Below are positions 57,374 to 64,000 of a DNA stretch of 64,000 nucleotides, piece after piece. The DNA is from Spongiibacter tropicus DSM 19543 (lineage in GTDB: Bacteria; Pseudomonadota; Gammaproteobacteria; Pseudomonadales; Spongiibacteraceae), in assembly GCF_000420325.1 (NCBI RefSeq), contig NZ_ATUS01000002.1, forward strand, positions 186,001-250,000, given 5' to 3'. The stretch's first letter is position 1; each line of letters begins with the position of its first letter. The notes under the pieces are model-generated. The model saw only the letters and a list, made by a program, of their open reading frames with translations. It ran no database searches and was not told the origin of the DNA. The translations under genes were made by a program, and so were the position numbers.

Positions 57374-58231
57374 ATGAAACTGATCATTATCAGTGGCCGC
57401 TCGGGATCAGGGAAAAGTACGGCACTTCATCAACTGGAGGACGAGGGCTTTTACGCCATCGACAATCTACCAGTTTCCCTGTTACCGGCGCTGGTACATG
57501 AGCTCTCGCAAAGCCAGCTCAAGGTCCATCAACAGGTCGCCGTTTGTATCGACGCCCGCAACTCTCCTGACGAACTCTCGCGCTTCAAGTCCCTTTGCGA
57601 GCAGGTTCGGGACCTCGCACAGTTGCGAATCATTTTTCTGGATGCCAGCGACGACAAGTTGATAAAACGCTTCAGCGAGACTCGCCGTCGCCACCCGTTG
57701 ACCACAGCGAATCAACCGCTCAGCGATGCAATACGACAGGAAACCACGCTGCTCGAACCCGTAGTGATGGAAGCGTCATTAACCATCGACAGCAGCGATA
57801 TGACAGTACATGAGCTGCGCGCCACAATCCGCGACAGGGTGCTGGGTGTCGATGCCAATCGTATGTCGCTGCAGTTGAAATCATTTGGCTTTAAACGCGG
57901 CCTGCCAATAGATGCCGATCAGGTCTACGATCTGCGCATGTTACCCAATCCTCACTGGGATGAGTCTCTGCGCGCCCTGAGTGGCCGCGACGAAGGTGTC
58001 AGAAACTTTCTCGACGGGCAGCCGATGGTCGAAACCATGTACCGGGACATTCTCAATTATCTGGAACACTGGCTGCCACATATCGAAAAAGGTAACCGCA
58101 GCTACTTCACCGTTGCCATTGGCTGCACAGGTGGCCAGCACCGCTCCGTGTATATGGTAGAGCGCCTTGCAGCAGCACTCAGAGCACAATGCCCTGATCT
58201 CCAGGTTCGCCATCGCGAACTCCAGCACTGA
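57374..58231 (+). CDS. rapZ: RNase adapter protein RapZ
   Basis: RNA-binding ATPase-fold protein that in E. coli steers GlmZ sRNA to RNase E. Length 285. P-loop GRSGSGKS (8-15), FLDASDDKLIKRFSETRRRHPL, and the C-terminal GCTGGQHRSVYM motif. Between ptsN and ptsO, the conserved context. Confidence 0.96.
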   Translation: MKLIIISGRSGSGKSTALHQLEDEGFYAIDNLPVSLLPALVHELSQSQLKVHQQVAVCIDARNSPDELSRFKSLCEQVRDLAQLRIIFLDASDDKLIKRFSETRRRHPLTTANQPLSDAIRQETTLLEPVVMEASLTIDSSDMTVHELRATIRDRVLGVDANRMSLQLKSFGFKRGLPIDADQVYDLRMLPNPHWDESLRALSGRDEGVRNFLDGQPMVETMYRDILNYLEHWLPHIEKGNRSYFTVAIGCTGGQHRSVYMVERLAAALRAQCPDLQVRHRELQH

Positions 58232-58250
58232 GCCCCGGCGGAGCGAACCC

Positions 58251-58520
58251 ATGCAAGAAACCCGTATTACCATCATTAATAAACTCGGTCTTCACGCCCG
58301 AGCCGCCTCAAAATTTGTGTCGACCAGTGCCGCATTCAGTGCCGATGTCGCGGTGTGCAGTAACGACAAATGGGTCGATGGCAAGAGCATTATGTCCGTC
58401 ATGATGCTGGCCGCCAGCAGAGGAACCGAAATTCAAATTCGCTGTGAGGGTGATGACGAAGAGCAAGCCCTGTCGGCACTCGTTGAGCTGATTAATGACT
58501 ATTTCGGCGAAGGCGAGTAA
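58251..58520 (+). CDS. ptsO: Nitrogen PTS phosphocarrier NPr
   Basis: HPr-like carrier that passes phosphate from EI-Ntr (PtsP) to PtsN. Length 89, starting at ATG 58251 behind GGAG; a longer in-frame start overlapping rapZ is unlikely. Active His15 in KLGLHARAAS, and the regulatory Ser segment GKSIMSVMML. Confidence 0.96.
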   Translation: MQETRITIINKLGLHARAASKFVSTSAAFSADVAVCSNDKWVDGKSIMSVMMLAASRGTEIQIRCEGDDEEQALSALVELINDYFGEGE

Positions 58521-58639
58521 GGCGTTTTAGTACATTTCCTGCAAAACCCGACGGTGACAATTGTTGCCCGCCCCAGATTCAAGGATAATTCGGGACAATT
58601 CCAGATCGCCGACGACGGCGGCACTACGCAGGGAGTGTT

Positions 58640-59998
58640 ATGGCTCAACCCGGAGAAAAGCATTTAACCGCCAGCCGCCTCGAACTCCTGAACGAGGCGC
58701 TGGGCTCCGGTGCCTTCCTGCAAATCCGCCGCATGCTCAACGGCCTGCCACCGGTCGATGCTGCCCACCTGATCGAATCCACCCCGCAGAAAGTGCGGGG
58801 CGTACTCTGGCAACTGGTCGACAGCGAGAACGAGGGGGATATTCTCCAGCACCTCAGCGATGAAGTGCAAAGCCAGTTCCTTCGGCAAATGGACGCCGAG
58901 GAAGTCGCGGCCATCACTGAAGGCCTCGAAGCCGATGATATTGCCGATATTCTCCAGCAGCTTCCCGATCGTGTTATTCGCGAAGTGCTGGAATCCATGG
59001 ACCACCAGGACCGCCTGCGCGTAGAACACATTCTGTCCTACGACGAGGACAGCGCCGGTGGTCTGATGAACACCGACACCATAACGGTGCGGCCCAATAT
59101 TACTCTGGACGTTGCCCTGCGCTACCTGCGCCGTCACGAAGAGCTGCCGGAGATGACCGACAGCCTGATTGTGGTCAACCGCAACGACCAGTTCATCGGC
59201 ATTTTGTCACTGCGAAAACTGTTGGTCTCCGATCCCAGCGTGACCGTTCGGGAAATCATGGACACCGAGGTCGAGCCAATTGTCGCCTCCATGCCCGCAC
59301 GGGAAGTCGCCAATCTGTTCGAACGCCGGGACTGGGTCAGCGCCCCCGTCGTCGACGAAAACCATTACCTGCTGGGCCGAATCACCATCGATGACGTGGT
59401 CGATGTTATCCGAGAGGAGTCCGACCACTCGCTGATGAGTATGGCCGGTCTGGACGAGGATGAGGATACCTTCGCCTCGGTAATGAGCACGGCCCCCCGA
59501 CGGGCCATCTGGCTGGGTATCAACCTGCTCACGGCCTTTATCGCCTCCGGTGTGATCAATCTGTTTGAAGGCACAATTGAAAAAGTCGTTGCCTTGGCCG
59601 TACTGATGCCCATTGTCGCCAGCATGGGTGGCGTCGCAGGCACCCAGACACTGACGGTCGTTATCCGCGGTATGGCACTGGGGCATATCAGCCGCAACAA
59701 CAGTCGCTGGCTGATTAATCGTGAAGTTCTGGTGGGCTTGATCAATGGCCTGATATGGGCGGTAATCGTCGCGGTGGCAGCAAGTCTGTGGTTCAACGAC
59801 CCCCTGATCGGCGCGATTATCGCCGCGGCCATGGTCATCAATCTGATTACCGCATCACTGGCCGGCGCCGTGTTGCCGCTGCTGATGAAAACCCTGAAAA
59901 TTGATCCGGCGTTGGCAGGCGGGGTAGTACTAACCACCGTTACCGACGTCGTCGGCTTTATGTCCTTCCTTGGCCTAGCCACCTACTTTTACGCCTGA
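58640..59998 (+). CDS. mgtE: Magnesium transporter MgtE
   Basis: Mg2+ channel gated by cytoplasmic magnesium. Length 452. N-terminal superhelical MgtE_N domain (about 30-135), two CBS domains (about 140-260), and five C-terminal membrane segments with GGVAGTQTLTVVIRGMALG and the terminal VLTTVTDVVGF motif. Follows ptsO after 119 bases. I see no M-box-type leader in that gap. Confidence 0.95.
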   Translation: MAQPGEKHLTASRLELLNEALGSGAFLQIRRMLNGLPPVDAAHLIESTPQKVRGVLWQLVDSENEGDILQHLSDEVQSQFLRQMDAEEVAAITEGLEADDIADILQQLPDRVIREVLESMDHQDRLRVEHILSYDEDSAGGLMNTDTITVRPNITLDVALRYLRRHEELPEMTDSLIVVNRNDQFIGILSLRKLLVSDPSVTVREIMDTEVEPIVASMPAREVANLFERRDWVSAPVVDENHYLLGRITIDDVVDVIREESDHSLMSMAGLDEDEDTFASVMSTAPRRAIWLGINLLTAFIASGVINLFEGTIEKVVALAVLMPIVASMGGVAGTQTLTVVIRGMALGHISRNNSRWLINREVLVGLINGLIWAVIVAVAASLWFNDPLIGAIIAAAMVINLITASLAGAVLPLLMKTLKIDPALAGGVVLTTVTDVVGFMSFLGLATYFYA

Positions 59999-60025
59999 CA
60001 GGCCCAAAACCTCAAGAGTATCACC

Positions 60026-60550
60026 GTGACTGATTTCGACGAGCAGATGATCCCCAGCAAAACCGCACGCAAGCGCGAAATGGATGCCCTGCAAGCGGTG
60101 GGAAAGCGTCTGGTTGAACTGGGCGATGCCGATCTGGCCCGTATCCCCATTAATGATGAAGATCTGACGGAGGCAATCGCCACCGCGAAGCGCATCAAGA
60201 GCCGCGAGGGCTTGCGGCGCCAGATGCAATATATCGGCAAGCTGATGCGCCAGGTAGACACCACCGCCATTGAGGCCGCTCTGCAGGAACTAGATTTGGG
60301 GCAGAAAGCACTGGCCCGCCGTTTCCACGAGCTGGAAGGCCTCCGAGACGATATGCTCAGCAGCGAGCTCCAAGCGGGCGTTGAACTGGCTATGCAGCGT
60401 TTTGCCGACGCTGATCGTCAGCGCCTGCGGCAGCTTCTGGTGCAGGCGGCAAAGGAACGCAGTAACAGTAAGCCCCCTGCGGCGGCGCGCAAACTGTTCC
60501 GTTATCTTCGCGAACTTCAGGAATTGGCGAACGAAGACGCCGCCAGCTAA
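60026..60550 (+). CDS. darP: Ribosome biogenesis factor DarP (YjgA family)
   Basis: Binds 50S precursors during late assembly in E. coli. Length 174, GTG start at 60026. Helical, highly charged protein with PSKTARKREMDALQAVGKRLVELG and a C-terminal KLFRYLRELQELA. Its stop is one base from that of the convergent nitrilase gene. tldD and pmbA, which flank this gene in Pseudomonas, are absent here. Confidence 0.93.
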   Translation: MTDFDEQMIPSKTARKREMDALQAVGKRLVELGDADLARIPINDEDLTEAIATAKRIKSREGLRRQMQYIGKLMRQVDTTAIEAALQELDLGQKALARRFHELEGLRDDMLSSELQAGVELAMQRFADADRQRLRQLLVQAAKERSNSKPPAAARKLFRYLRELQELANEDAAS

Positions 60551-60551
60551 T

Positions 60552-61361
60552 TCAAAAGCGCCGGTGCTGCATCACCGGCATACGCTGCCTGAGCGCCTGC
60601 TGCTCCGCCAGATCAATATCAGCAAGCGCCACACCCTCGCCAAACCCCATCTCGCTCAGCACGGTTCCCCAACTATCGATAATGCAGGAACCCCCAGACG
60701 TCTGCCTGCGTCGACTGTGAATCCCCCCCTGATTGGCCGCTACCACCGCAATCTGGTTTTCGATTGCCCGGGCACGCAGCAGTGGCAGCCAGTGCGCCAG
60801 CCCGGTACGACGGGTAAACGCAGCGGGGACCAGCAACACATCCATCCCCGGGTCCATCATCTGCCGAAACAGTTCGGGGAAACGTAAGTCATAGCATACC
60901 GCCACGCCGATTCGGCCAAAGGGACTGTCGAAGACACAGGGCTGATCACCCGGCGCATAGCTGTCCGACTCCCGGTATTGCTGCTGCGCGTCACCGACAT
61001 CGGCGTCAAAGAGATGAATTTTGTGATACTCGGCCCGGCATACACCGTCGGAGTCATACGCCAGCGAAGCGGCATAGCTGCGGCCATCGTCGGCAGGCAG
61101 TGGCAGAGTCCCGCCGAGCAACCAAAGTTTGAGGGACGCGGCCTGATCCGCAAGAAAATGACGCAACTGTGATGCTTGCTGCTCGTGCTGCGCCAATGCC
61201 TGAATAGACTCGGTAGGCGCCATCAACGCAAAATTTTCCGGCAACACTGCCAGCTCGGCACCCTGCTCGGCCGCCTGCTTCAGCAGCCTTGCAGCCGTTT
61301 CAAGATTCTCATCCAGCGACCGACCGGACACCATTTGAATCGCAGCAAAACGGTTCGTCAT
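60552..61361 (-). CDS. Carbon-nitrogen hydrolase (nitrilase superfamily)
   Basis: Length 269. Catalytic triad E42 (in VLPENFAL), K114 (in EYHKIHLFD) and C156 (in GVAVCYDLRFPEL). The closest functional relatives are the Nit1/YafV-like deaminated-glutathione amidases, but the substrate cannot be fixed by eye. It follows the YhdP-like gene by 3 bases, so they are cotranscribed, as in Pseudomonas. Confidence 0.92.
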   Translation of the reverse strand: MTNRFAAIQMVSGRSLDENLETAARLLKQAAEQGAELAVLPENFALMAPTESIQALAQHEQQASQLRHFLADQAASLKLWLLGGTLPLPADDGRSYAASLAYDSDGVCRAEYHKIHLFDADVGDAQQQYRESDSYAPGDQPCVFDSPFGRIGVAVCYDLRFPELFRQMMDPGMDVLLVPAAFTRRTGLAHWLPLLRARAIENQIAVVAANQGGIHSRRRQTSGGSCIIDSWGTVLSEMGFGEGVALADIDLAEQQALRQRMPVMQHRRF

Positions 61362-61364
61362 ACG

Positions 61365-64000
61365 CTATTTACTCGCCTCTTTCACGCTCTTCGGACCAGA
61401 CTCGGAAGCATCGAAGATTCTCTCAAAGGACAATTCCGGTTTTTGCACCGTCCCGCCAATGTCGTACACCGCGCTGGAAAAACTGTCGACCTGCTCTTCA
61501 AACACCTTGGTAACCACAAACGCCCCTGCAGCCGCCGGCAGCCCACCGACCAATGCGGCCACCCAGGGTAAATTGCTGCCGACCGGCAGCGTCGCCACCA
61601 GACGCATATCCAGTGCTTCATTCAGTAAATTGATGTTGCCACTCATCTGGAAGCGACTCGAGGGCCCGCTGACATCCATCGGTTCAGTCAGGTACAGACG
61701 CTGGTTCGCAAACCCCAGCTCGCCCTTCATCTCGTCGAAATGGATGCCCTTGCTGAACACATCCCTGAAATCGAACTTCAGGCGCCGCACAATATTTGCC
61801 ATGTTGAATATACTCAGCGCCCGCAGAGTCCCGCTGGCGGCATCAGAGCTTTTAAGAAAACGCCCATTTTTCAGCAGGAACCGCAATCGTCCCTGACTTT
61901 CACTCATTTGCCAGGCATCGGGCGCACCCGGCCAGCTCAAATTGAGATCGAAGCTTCCGGAAGTTGTCTCAAGCGCTTTGTCATAATCCAGGCGTTTAAG
62001 CACCTCACCCAAATCGCGCACCGCAAATTTGCCACGTAATTGAGAGCGGTGCTCCCCGCTGTCGTCCACCCACCAGTGGAGCTGGCTTTCCCTCTTGGCA
62101 TCCCCCAGATCCACACCGAGCAACTGGCCGCGCAGCGACATGAAGTGCGCACCGCGTGCGTCTGGGCGCAAATCGAAACCGACTCGCCCGTAATCTTTCC
62201 CACCCAGACTGAGCTGCTCGATATCCACATCCAATATCGGCAAGCTGCGCGGATCCACTGACGCCAGACCGCTTTCTCCAGCGACCTGTTCTGTCGACAG
62301 TGCGGGCAGCGCCAGACGCTCGAACATCAGCACATAGGGCTCAGCTTCCGTCATCGGCACTTCGATATTACCGGCAAGTTCGCGACTATCTACCCGCAAT
62401 GTCCACACCGACTCATCGCTGCGTGCACTGATCACGGCATCGTGCAACATCTGTCCAAGGGCATCCAATTCGCCCACCTGCAGACGATCAACGATCACCG
62501 GTAAGGATTCCCCGCTACCCGTGTTGTGCTGCTTTTGATTCTGCAACTCCAGAAAGCGCGTTAGCGCAAGTTGCCACTGGTCCATCGCCGCAAAATCGAG
62601 GGTACCAGTCACACTGACGGTATTACCGCGCAGCTCCGCGCTTGCCCCCTTACCCAGCGCAATCGCCACCGCACTCTCGTCGCCGCGCTGCTGGTAATGC
62701 AGTTGAAACAGTTCACCCAGGGCAACGGTCAGCGGTGGCGCATCGGAACCCAGTCCCGCATTTACGCGAAGGGGCAACGGCTCGTTAGATGCTTTGTAGA
62801 GAGGCTGGGGCAAGCGCACCGAAATGCCTTGCATGTCAGAGCGAATTTCCACCCCGGACTGATCCCCTCCCGCCCTTAACACCATGTCAACACGTGTTCG
62901 CCCCTGCAGAAAACCCATGGCAGGCTGGTCAAGCCAACGCTGCACATCTGCGGCATCGATCATGCTGCTGGCATCAATGCGTACCTCGCTTTTTTCCTGA
63001 CGGATACTTGCCTTCAGCGCTTCTCCGAACAGACGGCCGCGTAATGACGGGCTGCGCAGGCCTTTCTCGGTACTGTAATACAACGGCCCCGTTATCTGGC
63101 TCAGCGACAATTTGATATCCGGCAACCACAGCAGCGGAAGATTAATATCGGCCTCTACCTCCACCGCGGGCAGGGCACGACCTTCCAGCGGGAGCTGCAC
63201 CGACACCTTCGCGCGGCTCTCGCCCTCACCCCGCCAGCCATCAATAACGTTTCCACTCAGTGCGCCAATCGGGCTGTCGCGAAACAGCGCCTGCACCTCG
63301 GCAAAGCTGGCCCGCGCTGAGGCACCGACATTCAGTTGAGGAATATCCCGTTCATTGGGGGCAATACTCACTGCAACATCACTCAGCGCAATACCGTTGA
63401 TGGACATGCCATCACCGCTGCCCCACAACTGGCCATCATCGAGATAAACCGCAGCCCGCGCCGCATTCAACGCGGGCCAGTCAGTTTGGAATTGCAGGCC
63501 GAGTTCCGATACGTCCAGAGCCAGCTGTACCGTTCGCAAATCGTGCTCGTCCGAACGCAGCGACCCTCGATAGATAAATTCGGCACGGTCCGCAACGCCC
63601 GCTTTCAAGCTGCCATCCAGCCAGGCAAGCAGACCGTCGCTCAGTATATCCGGCGCATAGCGACGAGCCGCCGCCAACGAAAGCTGCGTCCCAGAAACCG
63701 CCAGGGTCATTGCCGGCCCCACTTCCGCCCCGGCTTCAAATGGTAGATCGAGACGCAGTAAGGCGCGGAGCGGAGACTCACCATCCTTGGCGACGATCGG
63801 GCCGCTGTGCAGCGCCAAGCGCTGATCGGCGATCTTCCACTGCAGCTCCGTTGAAAAATCGGTCAGTTGAAACGGAGCGGGATACAAATCCGGAAAAGAC
63901 AGTTCCAGCGCATCGCTATCGATCAGCAGTCGACCGCGATCACGTGTCACTTCCAAGTAGCCGCTAAGCCCTGTAACCCCCGGTGCACCGTGCCAAGGGG
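61365..64000 (-). CDS. yhdP: AsmA-like/YhdP family protein (5' end beyond window)
   Basis: The frame is open from the right edge to the stop at 61365, about 878 residues, and covers the C-terminal part of a protein of normally about 1,270. Beta-rich repeating structure typical of the AsmA/TamB/YhdP group of proposed bridge-like lipid transporters between inner and outer membranes. The C-terminal region contains the DUF3971/AsmA_2-like blocks with LRFLLKNGRFLKSSDAASG and FDEMKGELGFANQRLYLTEPMDVSGPSSRFQMSG, then a membrane-like Gly/Ala segment (VAALVGGLPAAAGAFVVTKVFE). The N-terminal anchor is outside the window. Confidence 0.9.
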   Translation of the reverse strand, partial: PWHGAPGVTGLSGYLEVTRDRGRLLIDSDALELSFPDLYPAPFQLTDFSTELQWKIADQRLALHSGPIVAKDGESPLRALLRLDLPFEAGAEVGPAMTLAVSGTQLSLAAARRYAPDILSDGLLAWLDGSLKAGVADRAEFIYRGSLRSDEHDLRTVQLALDVSELGLQFQTDWPALNAARAAVYLDDGQLWGSGDGMSINGIALSDVAVSIAPNERDIPQLNVGASARASFAEVQALFRDSPIGALSGNVIDGWRGEGESRAKVSVQLPLEGRALPAVEVEADINLPLLWLPDIKLSLSQITGPLYYSTEKGLRSPSLRGRLFGEALKASIRQEKSEVRIDASSMIDAADVQRWLDQPAMGFLQGRTRVDMVLRAGGDQSGVEIRSDMQGISVRLPQPLYKASNEPLPLRVNAGLGSDAPPLTVALGELFQLHYQQRGDESAVAIALGKGASAELRGNTVSVTGTLDFAAMDQWQLALTRFLELQNQKQHNTGSGESLPVIVDRLQVGELDALGQMLHDAVISARSDESVWTLRVDSRELAGNIEVPMTEAEPYVLMFERLALPALSTEQVAGESGLASVDPRSLPILDVDIEQLSLGGKDYGRVGFDLRPDARGAHFMSLRGQLLGVDLGDAKRESQLHWWVDDSGEHRSQLRGKFAVRDLGEVLKRLDYDKALETTSGSFDLNLSWPGAPDAWQMSESQGRLRFLLKNGRFLKSSDAASGTLRALSIFNMANIVRRLKFDFRDVFSKGIHFDEMKGELGFANQRLYLTEPMDVSGPSSRFQMSGNINLLNEALDMRLVATLPVGSNLPWVAALVGGLPAAAGAFVVTKVFEEQVDSFSSAVYDIGGTVQKPELSFERIFDASESGPKSVKEASK

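Overview
The window is a contiguous piece of a gammaproteobacterial chromosome. Gene content and order match the Pseudomonas-type arrangement: DUF1631-nadC-pilA/B/C/D-coaE-yacG, then secA-lpxC-dcw cluster-mraZ-rnpB-rsmI-lpoA, sspB/sspA-cytochrome bc1-rpsI/rplM-zapE, algW-hisC/D/G-murA-ibaG-mlaC, and kdsD/kdsC-lptCAB-rpoN-hpf-ptsN-rapZ-ptsO. The aerobic bc1 complex, type IV pili, LPS transport genes and meso-DAP-type MurE indicate a Gram-negative, respiring, piliated bacterium. Several details differ from Pseudomonas: a fused cytochrome b-c1 gene, no mlaFED or mlaB, no tldD/pmbA, and mgtE present in this block. My inference is a relative of Pseudomonadales/Cellvibrionales, probably marine. The genus cannot be read from the sequence by eye.

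Layout. 1-2.99 kb: DUF1631 gene (cut by the left edge) and nadC. 3.0-9.9 kb: an AT-richer pilin/pilin-glycosylase pair read leftward, then pilB, pilC, pilD, coaE and yacG read rightward. 9.9-32.3 kb: a leftward block with mutT, argJ, secA, lpxC and the complete dcw cluster (mraZ rsmH ftsL ftsI murE murF mraY murD ftsW murG murC ddlB ftsQ ftsA ftsZ), headed by a good sigma-70 promoter and a five-copy MraZ operator. 32.5-33.7 kb: RNase P RNA and rsmI. 33.8-37.2 kb (rightward): lpoA, yraN, diaA, dolP. 37.3-43.4 kb (leftward): sspB, sspA, petBC fusion, petA, rpsI, rplM, zapE. 43.5-46 kb: zapG, a Nif3-family gene and the periplasmic protease algW. 46-51.4 kb (leftward): hisC, hisD, hisG, murA, ibaG, mlaC. 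51.6-60.6 kb (rightward): Kdo synthesis, LPS transport, rpoN and the nitrogen-PTS genes, then mgtE and darP. 60.6-64 kb (leftward): a nitrilase-family gene and an AsmA/YhdP-like gene cut by the right edge.

Together the genes form an envelope-biogenesis and division neighbourhood: peptidoglycan precursor synthesis and septation, lipid A and Kdo synthesis, LPS export, outer-membrane quality control (AlgW, LpoA, DolP, MlaC), protein export (SecA) and pili. Respiratory, ribosomal, histidine and nitrogen-PTS genes are interleaved. I found no CRISPR array, insertion sequence, prophage, tRNA or rRNA. I found no obviously novel multi-gene system. The most unusual items are the petBC fusion, a sigma-54-type promoter in front of rpoN itself, an orphan mlaC, an AT-rich pilA/tfpO pair, an SxN-to-SxQ change in FtsI, and a perfect palindrome between the Nif3-family gene and algW.
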